Origin: Glebionis coronaria
Taxonomy: Eukaryota > Streptophyta > Magnoliopsida > Asterales > Asteraceae
Direction: 5' to 3'
Assembly: GCA_025667525.1 (NCBI GenBank)
Contig: CM046874.1
Location: forward strand, 423,009,729 to 423,073,728
Length of the DNA stretch: 64,000 nt
Each line of letters opens with the position of its first letter. Within the stretch, counting starts at the first letter, position 1. The notes below the pieces were generated by a model. The model was not told the DNA's origin, did no database searches, and saw only the letters and a list, made by a program, of their open reading frames with translations. The translations under genes were made by a program, and so were the position numbers. Positions 45,801 to 56,343 of the stretch are shown one piece after another.

Positions 45801-46657
45801 TTTAATTTTAGGGTTTTTAGACAACTTTAAAAATTAATATAAAATTAACTAAAAGGTTTTAGGAGCTTTAATTTACATTTTCTTCTTAGTTAGAATATTT
45901 AGGATTTTTGAGAATTTTTTAGAATTTATTTGAGAACTTTTAATTTTTTAGATTATTTTAATATTATTTTATTATTAAAAATTCAAAGTTTTATTTTTAT
46001 TTCTTTTTCATTTTTCCTAGATTCTAGACATTAAAATAGGAACTTTTTCACTTTCCAATTAATTTTTAGGCTTTTCAATTAATTTTTAGAATTAATTTAA
46101 GATTTAATAGATTTTAATAGTTTTTAGGAGTTTAAAAATAGTTTAAATTGGTTTTAAAATTTTTAAAAATAGTTTTTAGCTTAATTAGGTCATTTTTGAG
46201 GTTTACAAAATATAAAATCTTGTCTAGGGCTTTTTAGTATTTAAAAGTGATTTTTAGGGCTTTAATTAGCATTAAAAAGTCATTATTAAATTAATTAAAA
46301 GGTTTTAGCAAGTTTGGATTTTTTGTAAACTCTTAGAATTTTATTGTGGATTTTTAGTAATTTTTAGGAATTTTTAGGTTAAAATTTTAAATTTTGCACT
46401 TTTTACGTTCTACGTCGTAACTTTCTAGTAGTGTTTTTGCCTATTTTTCTATTTTTTCGTCTTCGTAATTTTCTCTTCTTTTCTTCTCATTAATAATAAA
46501 AAACAAATCAATCAATCATTCATTACACAACACACTAGCCTCCTCGAGAGAACGACCCCCATCAAGGGTCATAAGTGTTTACGTTTTCCTAAACGTACGC
46601 TTAATACTTACCGCTTTTTACGCTCTTTTCCTAAAGGGTAGTAAAAACACTACATCA
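42857..46657 (+). repeat. 5' LTR of element B
   Basis: 3801 bp. It starts with the inverted repeat TGATGAGAC...GTCTCATCA and ends ACACTACATCA. A TATA-like GCTATAAAAGGAG (about 43967) may be the promoter. 44000-45360 is non-coding and 45480-46440 is very AT-rich. It contains an antisense tRNA-like block. ORFs at 42951-43154, 43172-43414 and 44697-44933 recur, partly broken, in the 3' LTR and resemble nothing. Confidence 0.93.
45381..45451 (-). other. tRNA-like sequence (pseudo-tRNA) in the 5' LTR of B
   Basis: The minus strand reads TAGATCAATGGTAGAACA (like a tRNA D-arm/A box, with TCTA/TAGA able to pair) and TGTTCGAGCCC about 35 nt later (10 of 11 with the B-box consensus). Flanking AAAAAGG and CCTTTTT could form a 7-bp acceptor-like stem. 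The anticodon and T stems do not fold well, so this is not a functional tRNA gene. Confidence 0.55.
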
Positions 46658-46662
46658 ATTTT

Positions 46663-46680
46663 TGGCGCCGCTGCCGGGGA
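46663..46680 (+). promoter_or_regulatory. Primer binding site of element B
   Basis: TGGCGCCGCTGCCGGGGA starts five bases after the LTR. It is the longest of the three tRNA-Asp-type sites here and the same type as in Athila-1 and Athila-2, consistent with a shared replication machinery. Confidence 0.8.
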
Positions 46681-47407
46681 GGCGTGTTGTGTTTTGATTG
46701 AACCATTGTTGTTTTCTATATTAGCCATAAAGTAATTGTATTAATAGCACTCTATTAATACGTATTATCGTTTTTCGGTTTTTGTGTGAATATTATTACT
46801 ATATAGTATACGTAGAACAATAAATACACAAGTACTCCAAATACGTGAGCAATCACAACCTTGATTCGGGATTTCATCACTCGATCATTGTATTCGAATC
46901 TCAAACCAAAGAAAAAGGCAAAAATAGATAAATACTTTCGTGAAGCTTAATCTTGATAATACAAACTATAAGGTGGGTATAAGGCGGTTGTATTTCACAA
47001 CCTAAAGGAAAAAGGCTCTTAAGTGCTTCGCGCCGCCTCGTTTCCTCCGCTTGCTTGTGCGTATTTGATTTTGAGAGTGAATCGAGGGTTTTGCCGCCCA
47101 AAGTATTATTACATATCATATATATTTTCTTGGTTTCCATTTGATTAAACCCTCTTGAACGATTTGGTATTCCACCATCGTTCTAAAGTCATCGAAGGCG
47201 TTCACTCTACGTGATCGTTTTCATTCCTTGAGGCCTTTTTAATCAAGAGATTTGATTAGTGAGGAGATTTGTGGACTCATTGTCTACTTAATACATTTAC
47301 CAATTTCCAAAAAAGGTTAATACAATCAAAAACCACAAAAAAATTGAAAAAACACAAAATACCAAAAAGAATCTTCTTTGCTCGCCTTCTCGTTGTACGT
47401 GACGTTT
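46681..47407 (+). other. Leader of element B
   Basis: Non-coding, between the primer site and the Gag start. No splice site or repeat array stands out. The minus-strand ORF at 46901-47140 has no recognisable similarity. Confidence 0.6.
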
Positions 47408-50400
47408 ATGCAAACTCGCTCTAAAGCTAGACGTGCTCGTAAACGAAGAAACAAATCACTCACTCATTCTAGTGAGGAGTCTCCAAGTGAGGAACCTATT
47501 GTAGAACAAGAAGCTATCATGGCTAATCGTACTATGATGGAGTTGCTTCAAGCACCCACCGAGGGTTTTGGAGAGGCCATTGTGATTCTCGCCATCCTTG
47601 CGGAGAACTTTGAGATCAAGACGGGTTTAATGTCTATGCTTCAAGCAAACAAGTTTCACGGTCACGAAAAAGACAACCCACATTATCACATTAGGCAATT
47701 TAATCGTCTCACCGCGACAAGCAAGTTTAAGGATGTACCACACGATGCCATTAAGATGATGTTGTTTCCTTACTCGTTAGATGGACCCGCCAAGATTTGG
47801 CTTGAGAAAGAACCGCCGAATTCGATTTTGACATGGGCCGATCTCGTGTCTAAATTTGTGAATCAATTTTTTCCACCATCTAAGACAACACATTTGAAAA
47901 ACGAGATTTCACGTTTTACACAAAGACCAAATGAAAGTTTTTCAATGGCTTGGGAAAGGTTTAAAGAAATGTTACATGAATGTACACACCATGATTTTTC
48001 CGAATTGCATCAAATTGACACTTTTTATAATGGGCTTAATGAACATGAACGAGATTATTTAAATGCCGCCGCGGGTGGTAATTTTTTGTGCAAAACGACC
48101 AATGAGGCTTTGAAAATCATAGAAAATAGGTCTAAGGTCTATAGCCCTCGTAACACACCGAGTGTTGCCAATTTGGGCTCGTCATCATCTCGTTCCATTA
48201 ATGCCTTGCAAGATGAAGCAAATGAGGAGAATCGGTTTTTCGATAGGTTTTCGACTCTTATGTCTCATTGGAAAGCTCAAGAAGCTTCAAACACCGCTTC
48301 GGTTAAAGCGGTTGCTAAGAGTTGTATTTCATGTGGTGGAGCTCATGATTTTTCCGAGTGCATTACCGCGGATGGTAACACTTCGAATGCTTTTGTAGCC
48401 ACGGGAACTTATAACCAAATCGGTCAAGGTTCCCGCCAAAATCAAGCTCCACAAAATTAAAATGCTAATAACTATCGAAACAACAATCAAGGTGGAAATT
48501 ACCAAGGAAATCAAAGGAATTATAACAAAGGTAATTACCAAAGTGGAAATGGGCAAATTTCAAACCAAAACCAAAACCGTGATTTTCAAACTCCTACTCA
48601 AGGTTTTCAAAATGCTCACACTAAAAATTTGCAAGGAGAATTTTTAGATTATGCTAAGGCTAATGATGCTAAGTTTGATAACATGCAACGTGAGATGATT
48701 AGCTTAAGGTCCGAATTGAAAAATGAGCTTAAAAACGAACTTGCTAATGAACTTAAAACTCATGCTAATAAAATGGAAGGAAATGTCACACGACTCCAAC
48801 AAAATCAACAAAAAATGGAGCAAGGACAACATGAGATTAAGCAAGAGTTGTTAAAAGCGGATGCTAGGCAATCTAAGTTTGAAGATCGAATGGCTAAAAT
48901 GTTTGAAGCTATCATGTGTAAGCCTTCTTCTTCGGGTGGTCTTCCTAGTGATACCATCGTAAACCCGAAAGGAGAATTGAAGGTTATTACTACTCGTAGT
49001 GGTAAAACTTTCAAAGAACCCATTTCTCATCCAAGTACTTCTATGGAGAAGGAAAAAGAGAAAGAACCCGAGGTTGTGGTTGAAAAGGAGCACATAGCAA
49101 GCCCACGAAGTACCGCTCAAACCACACCTACGGTTGAACCAATACCCATTATGGAACCCGAGATTCCAAGGCCGATGCCTATGCCTAATTTGCCCCAACC
49201 CACACCACCTTTACCCTACCCATCAAGACGAGACAAGGAGAAGGCACAAGAACGAAATAATTATCAATTTGAACTCTTTATGAAAATGTTTCGTGACTTG
49301 CATTTTAATATAAGTTTTGCCGATGCCTTAGTCATGATGCCTCGATTTGCCGCGAACTTCAAAAGTATGTTGAATAACAAAGAAAAATTGCAAAAATCGT
49401 CTAGTTGTTCTTCGGTTTTTCTAAGCCGCATACCTCAAAAAGTCGGTGATCCTGGAAAGTTTTTAATCCCATGTGCTATACAAGACATGGAAGAATGCTA
49501 CGCCTTGGCCGATCTTGGTGCTAGTATTAATTTGATGCCTCTTGAGATTTTTAAATCGCTCAATCTTCCAAATCTCACTCCTTCAAGAATGTCAATCGAA
49601 ATGGCCGATCATTCTACGATTCTAGCTTGTGGAGTTGCCGAGGACGTCTTCGTGAAAGTTGGGAAATTCTATTATCCCGTGGACTTCATTGTTGTTGATA
49701 TTCCCATCGATCCTAAAGTTCCGTTAATTTTAGGTCGATCTTTTTTGGATACCTCGAGAGCACTTATCGATGTGCATGCAAGAAAAATCACTCTTCGTTT
49801 CAATGAGGAAGAACTCGTCATTAATGCAACCCAAAACTCCACGCTTTCTCATGTTTATTCGATCACATCTTTGTACAATGTCAATCCGATCAAAAACATT
49901 TGTCAAAAGATTTCAAATAGAGTTTTAGGAGTTGATAAAAATGAAGTTCCGTCCCCTCCGCCGATGGAGGTTAAGAGTGTTAAGCCTATGATTCCAATCT
50001 CGAGTGATTCTTCGGATGATGAATACGTTGATCCCGATGGGGAGGTTTTCTTTGTTGACAAAAGATTTGAAAACTTGCCACCACCTAAACCAAAACGTTT
50101 TCAAAATGTGAGAATTTTTAGTGTGACTAACATTGTTTTAGATACACCAAATATTTTTGACATAATCAAATCGGGTTTTCACAAGGAGAGTTTTAAAGAT
50201 GAAAAAGGAAAAGATTTTGAATTTAATTTAAAAGATTTTTCTACAATTCTAACTCCGTCATCACCGCGTTTATTGAGTACTACAAGCTCGTCTTCTCCTT
50301 TTGACGATGCTTTGTGTGGACTTAGTGTGGGGGAAGCCCCTTATGTTCCCTCCCCTTTCTCCACCGAGGACGAGATATTTGATCCTGGAATTGCTTATAT

Positions 50401-50635
50401 AGGGAAATCTCGGTCTTCCACCGATGCAATAAATGGAAAATCTTTTCATTTGATTGGTGCGAGTCTACCTCGAGTAGCTCAATGTTTTGCCTTACCCATT
50501 GTCCCACCCTTCTATTTCTTCTCTCCTATTTTCTTCTATCCCATTGGGATTTGTGTTGGAGTTGTGTTGTCTCGTCTTTCATCCGAAAACGAGGACGCTA
50601 TCTTTGACCCCGGTATACGTTTATCGGATTTTTAA
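47408..50635 (+). pseudogene. gag: Element B Gag-protease with accessory C-terminal tail, one in-frame stop
   Basis: Start MQTRSKARRARKRR (47408) parallels the Athila MRTRS start. One frame runs to 50635 with a single TAA at 48458-48460, likely from CAA. The Gag domain (LFPYSLDGPAKIWLEKEPP, RPNESFSMAWERF) is followed by a knuckle CISCGGAHDFSEC, an Asn/Gln-rich stretch read through after the stop, and a coiled coil (48650-48910). The protease-like domain has [15 protein letters not shown] and VPLILGRSFL. After this comes a tail with no pol homology: an acidic 'SDDEYVDPDGE', the motif 'TEDEIFDPGI', a hydrophobic segment (PPFYFFSPIFFYPIGICVGV) and 'NEDAIFDPGI' just before the end. The tail takes the place of the whole pol region. 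A stop between Gag and protease could be a mutation or a readthrough point. Only one copy is available, so I cannot tell. Confidence 0.85.
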
Positions 50636-52551
50636 AGTACTTCATGTGCTTTTGGGCCTTGTTTATCATGTAAGCCCCACCAAAAATTGACCATACCATG
50701 ATTATCCCTAAATGATCACATTTATGGGGATTCGAGTCGAGCTTTTGACTCGGTTATCAAAAACAAGGTGCCTCGTGGGGGAGACCCATGCTTATCCATG
50801 TACATATTATTGCTTTCTAATTAGTGTAATGTGAGGGGATTTGTGCCCTTCCAACCTTTGTTCCGTGGTTGTTTGTGCATTGTGTCTTTTAGATCATCAT
50901 CTTCACGATTGGAGCCTCTCGTGTTTCGTTTATGGGAGCACTCGATCGTTTGCTTTGGAGGCCTTTCCCAATATCCATCATGATATATCCTTTTATGTTC
51001 TAACCTTAGGTTTTTAGCACACTTCATAAACGGCTATTACTTATTGGTTGCACCCTTTCCATGCTAGATTAGGCATTCGACTACGTCTCTAGTATGGGGG
51101 TGTTTGCACCCCTAGACTCGAAACATTGAGGACAATGTTTAACTTTAGTATGGGGGGGGGGGGGTGAATAGATACTTGCCTTGCCAAACCTTCACGCTTT
51201 CCAAAGTTTATCGTTTTGTTTATCGTTTTCTTGCAAAATAAGGCTAAAAATGGCCAAATTTTAAAATTTTTCTCATGTTTTATAAGTGTTTGAAGACACG
51301 AATGTAGATTTTCCGATGGCGAGAATAAGAGTAATTTTTGACTCGACCGTGCGTGTTGAGCACTTAGCTTTGATTCCTTAACTACACATTAGGCTAAGTC
51401 TCTTAAATGAGGACGAGAAATGATAGAGTTAATTATAAGTTACTATGCTAAACGTAGAGTACTCGTATTCTTTCAAAAACTCATGTGTTCTCGTTGTTTG
51501 CTTATTCTCCCTTCGCATGTAAATATTTTTTGCTTAATAAATATTGATTTAGCGGTTTAGTTTTGATTGTTGGGTTTCTAGTCTTTTCTAGTAGCTTCCG
51601 TGTAATTAAATTGGGAAGACATTAAGGTATCGCCAGCGTCACGGTTTTGAAGTATTGGCAACCCGAATAATGGAAAGCTTCACCCAATAATAAGATTTCA
51701 AGTGCTCACCTAAATCAAGCAAACAATTTGAAGCCCCACAAGGCCTAAAATCTATGCAAAATTGAAAGTGAATCAAGCCTTAATCTTCGAAGCTTTAAAG
51801 ATCCAAAATTCGCTTTAGCGTGAGGATATACGTCTTTGGCTAATAAAACCACCGATGATGGCGGATAATAAAAGGCAAGGCAAGACCGAAGTCATAATAA
51901 AAGCTTCATGGCGAAGTTGAATAAAAGATGGAGGTAAACCAAAGATAATAAGGTCCTTCCGTTAGGGGGCGTATAAAAGTCTTGGTAATAAGTCTCATGT
52001 TCAAAACCGTTATAAAACCGTGTTTATCGATCCTTCTTGTCAACTTAATTTTTTAACATCGTTGTCTATTAGGAGGGGTTATTGATTTGATGGTCTTAGT
52101 TACACCGTTAGGACTCTATTTTTAGACCTAAATCTCTATTATCGCATAAGTCAATGATGTATCCTCGTGATCATTAAGACAAAATAAAATATAAGAGATA
52201 CAACTTAGGAATAATGGGAGAATAAGTACGTGATTAGGGCATATGAGTAGTGTTAGCATTACTAACTTATAATGACAATGATCTCGTTGCACGCTTGGCA
52301 TGGAATTAAGGTGAAAATCGAGGACGACGAAATTATTTCTAACGAAGCATTCACGTGTTCTTGTTCTATGAACCTAAACGTCCCATTTTGCGATGAAAAT
52401 CATACATTATGTCTAAAACGCAAGTAGTAGCAATAGTGTAGTGTAGCTAGTTATCATTTCAATAAAAGTGAATAAAATTAAAATTTGGAGATGCTTTGAT
52501 ACTTTATTCTAGCATTGCGTGAGGGCACGACAATGGTTTAGTATGGGGGAG
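50636..52551 (+). promoter_or_regulatory. Element B 3' UTR with conserved hairpins and polypurine tract
   Basis: Non-coding, 1.9 kb. Hairpin 1 at 50733-50752 (CGAGTC/GACTCG). Hairpin 2 at 50775-50789 (TGGG/CCCA plus a wobble pair). TAGTATGGGGG motifs at about 51092 and 51147, the latter with a run of 13 G. The stem AAACATTG/CAATGTTT at 51121-51140 sits between them. At the true polypurine tract (52537-52551, TTTAGTATGGGGGAG) the same motif follows a CATTG/CAATG stem. The ORF at 50821-51027 (minus) is a shadow. Confidence 0.65.
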
Positions 52552-55500
52552 TGATGAGACTGCTTTTATACATGGTCTCATCATCAAAAACGGCCTTAAA
52601 ATGCATTAAATATCATAAAATATGCCAAATATATGCTCGTGTTTGTTACTTGTGTATTTTTAGGTACGGATATTGAGGAATTGGCAAAAGAACACAAGAA
52701 TCAATCAAAAACGAACACGGGAAATGAAGTCGCACAATGAACCGGGCCCAAGTTTGGATTTTGCAAAAAGACCCTTGAAGAATTGAAGATTGGCAAAAAT
52801 GGCCCCTCATCTTTGAAGAACTTGTCACAATTGACCCTCCAAATGTCAATTGTACAAGTATGGACCTTAATATTTGAAGATATTACAAGACCAGTCCATC
52901 AAGTTTGAAGAATATACTAAAGAAACCCTTGGAAAAGTTTTGGAATTGATTGTGCCATTTTTGACAACTTGGCAAAAGTTGACAAGGCAAAAGAAGGCGC
53001 TGATAGCTTTTAATTACAACTTGGAAGAAAGTGAATAGCCTGGGGACCAAATCTGCCAATCCACCAAACCTTCCCAACCAGTCACCACGTGACACCTCAG
53101 CCCTACCCACCCATCAACCCATATAACCTACCCATATCCTACCCAACCCGTCCATACCCAAATTCCTTTAACCCGATTTATTAATAAGTTGTGGTCAAAC
53201 AAGGTCAAACCATTTTTCCCACCCAAACACACCTTTTAAATTAATCTTTTCTAAAAACAGATTAAACCCAACCCCTAATCCCTATAAACCCTAATTATTT
53301 CCCAGACCTAATCACACCCAAACAAAAGGGGTTTTGTCCCATCTAGTGCAGATTGCTAATTGACATCCATCTCACCAAAACCCACCTCCTAACCACACCA
53401 CCAACACACCCATGTGAGCAGTAGGGACCTCCCCTGCTGCGTCACTTTCACTCAAAAACCACACCCGACCAATTAAACGCACCAGATCATTCCCCTTGGT
53501 CCCCAAGGCTCATCCAACGTCCAAGATCAACATTTCCAAGCTGGCATCCAGTACAAGCATCACATGGGGCGTTTTTGACCCAAAAATCAGTCAAAGAATC
53601 AAGGGCATTCCTGGTAATCCAATGTTTAGGGTTTTCATAGTCTAGATAGTTCTATTGATAGCTATAAAAGGAGAATGCAACCTGTGCATATCCCTTTGTT
53701 CCAGTTTTTAAGCTTTTTCACTTGTAATTCCTTTTTAAGAAAATAAAAGTTTGGTGTTTGTTAAATGCAAGTGTAATTCCTTTTTATGTTTTTTAAAAGT
53801 TGTGTGTGGTGTTAAAAGCTTAAGCTGAGTTCCAATTATATTGTTTAACATTTTAGGTGTTTAATGTTTCAAAAAGGTTTTTAAGATAAATTTATCAAGT
53901 TTCAGAAAATCCAAGAATTGTGAAGTGAAAGTGGAACAATTTTTGGATTTTGTGACTTGTTTTGAGAAGAGTTAAAGGTTTGAAGGATTTTTGAAAAGGT
54001 TTTAAGTTTTCAGAAAAATCAGAAAAGTGCATTTTTCTTGTGTTTGTTTAATTTTTGCAGGTTTGATTGTTTGAGTTGTTGATATAGTTCTGCATACACC
54101 CCAGTGTATAAGGAGGTGGTATTGCAACCACAAAGAACCTTGGATGTAAGGTTCTTGGGTAAGATTTCTTATTCCCTTTTGAAATTTCAGAAAAATTGAA
54201 GTTTTATGGGATTTGCATGAATTGCTTAGTTAGTTGTTTAATCTGGTTGGTTTTGTGTTGTTATGTTATGATATGTATGATGGAATAGTTTTAAATCAGT
54301 TTGATAGAGTTTTAAAGTGAGTTGCTTTGAAAAAGTTGGATTGAAAGTTTTTAAAGGGTGTTTGGATAAGTGTTTTAGCAGGATCATAATCTTTGATTGT
54401 GCTTCTAAAACGTGTTAAAAAGGTTGAGTTAGGTTGTGTTAAGTCAAGTGTTGTATTATATCAGGTTTGGAAGAGATTTGAAACAGGTTTGTATGAAAAA
54501 GAGTGGAAAAAAAATTGTATGAAACCTTTTTACTTGATTTTGTGAAATCTGTGCCATCACAATCTTATAATCTGTTAAGTGTGGGGTTTATTGAGGATAT
54601 TTGTTTGTTTGTATGCTAATGGTGAGTTGGTGAACAAAATTTGGGAAGTTAAAAGTCATTAGAGTGTAAGTTTTTAGCTCATAAAACCACCAGACCTAAG
54701 CCAATTGTCACAGCAACCTTGAAATGCCTATGAGTGCTTTTGGTGTGCTTGTTTTTGTGATTATCTGTGATTAAGGTGTGTATTATCTGCTCATTTTGAC
54801 TCCCTTCACTCAGAAAGGGTGAAGGGGTGCCCTTTGTTCCAAAAAAAAATCACCACCAAATAAGCTCAAAGCCAAATCCTTTTGGCTTACACCACCTGTG
54901 AAAACAAGATAACTGCTTGTGTTCAAACTAAGAACTGGCCACGTTTTCCTTTGATTCTTGTTAAATCTTGTGTAAAAAGAGTTTTGGTTTGTGTTTTAAG
55001 CAACTAAGGGTGTCACTGTTTGGATTGAAAAAAAAATAAAAATAAAAAAGAAATTTTGGCAAAAAGGTCACCCGCAACGGGCTCGAACACGCGACCTGCA
55101 GCTCAGGAGTAACGTGTTCTACCATTGATCTAGATGCCTTTTTACGTTAGCCTTCCAATTCAATAGTTATTTAACCACGTTTTCATTTGAGCTTATTTTA
55201 ATAAGCCGTAGCTTATTTTATTTTTCCTAGCTTATTTATTAAGTGTTTTTAGCTTATTTGATTTTTCCTAGGACTTTTATAGGCTTAGGGACTTTTCTGT
55301 TTTAAAAAATTATTTTTCCTATTATTTAATTAATTTCTAGGATTATTTTTAGTTTTAAATTTAGAAAGTCAATAAAAAATAGTGAACAGTAATTAAAAAA
55401 TCCAAAAAAATAGTTTTTAGGATTTTATTTGTATTTTTGAGGTTTACAAATCATAAAGTTTTCAAAAACTTTAATTTTTAATTTTATTTAATTTTAGGGT

Positions 55501-56343
55501 TTTTAGACAACTTTAAAAATTAATATAAAATTAACTAAAAGGTTTTAGGAGCTTTAATTTACATTTTCTTCTTAGTTAGAATATTTAGGATTTTTGAGAA
55601 TTTTTTAGAATTTATTTGAGAACTTTTAATTTTTTAGATTATTTTAATATTATTTTATTATTAAAAATTCAAAGTTTTATTTTTATTTCTTTTTCATTTT
55701 TCCTAGATTCTAGACATTAAAATAGGAACTTTTTCACTTTCCAATTAATTTTTAGGCTTTTCAATTAATTTTTAGAATTAATTTAAGATTTAATAGATTT
55801 TAATAGTTTTTAGGAGTTTAAAAATAGTTTAAATTGGTTTTAAAATTTTTAAAAATAGTTTTTAGCTTAATTAGGTCATTTTTGAGGTTTACAAACTATA
55901 AAATCTTGTCTAGGGCTTTTTAGTATTTAAAAGTGATTTTTAGGGCTTTAATTTGCATTAAAAAGTCATTAGTAAATTAATTAAAAGGTTTTAGCAAGTT
56001 TGGATTTTTTGTAAACTCTTAGAATTTTATTGTGGATTTTTAGTAATTTTTAGGAATTTTTAGGTTAAAATTTTAAATTTTGCACTTTTTACGTTCTACG
56101 TCGTAACTTTCTAGTAGTGTTTTTGCCTATTTTTCTATTTTTTCGTCTTCGTAATTTTCTCTTCTTTTCTTCTCATTAATAATCAAAAACAAATCAATCA
56201 ATCATTCATTACACAACACACTAGCCTCCTCGAGAGAACGACCCCCATCAAGGGTCATAAGTGTTTACGTTTTCCTAAACGTACGCTTAATACTTACCGC
56301 TTTTTACGCTCTTTTCCTAAAGGGTAGTAAAAACACTACATCA
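52552..56343 (+). repeat. 3' LTR of element B
   Basis: 3792 bp, nearly identical to 42857-46657. A 10-12-bp deletion near 54510 and about twenty scattered substitutions are visible. The tRNA-like block is at 55066-55138, with one extra C relative to the 5' LTR. It is followed by the interrupted pol of Athila-2. Confidence 0.95.
55066..55138 (-). other. tRNA-like sequence in the 3' LTR of B
   Basis: Same block as at 45381-45451, one base longer (CACCC versus CACC). A-box- and B-box-like words are unchanged. Confidence 0.55.

Larger units (their letters stand above)
42857..56343 (+). mobile_element. Element B: non-autonomous Athila-related retrotransposon with 3.8-kb LTRs
   Basis: 13.5 kb. 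LTRs 42857-46657 and 52552-56343; target site TTCCC at 42852-42856 versus TTCTC at 56344-56348 (one change). Interior 5.9 kb: tRNA-Asp-type primer site, Gag-protease frame with an accessory tail, 3' UTR and polypurine tract. There is no reverse transcriptase, RNase H or integrase and no visible deletion scar, so it would need enzymes supplied in trans. LTRs differ at about twenty positions plus a few small indels over 3.8 kb, which makes it younger than its host Athila-2. Confidence 0.93.
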
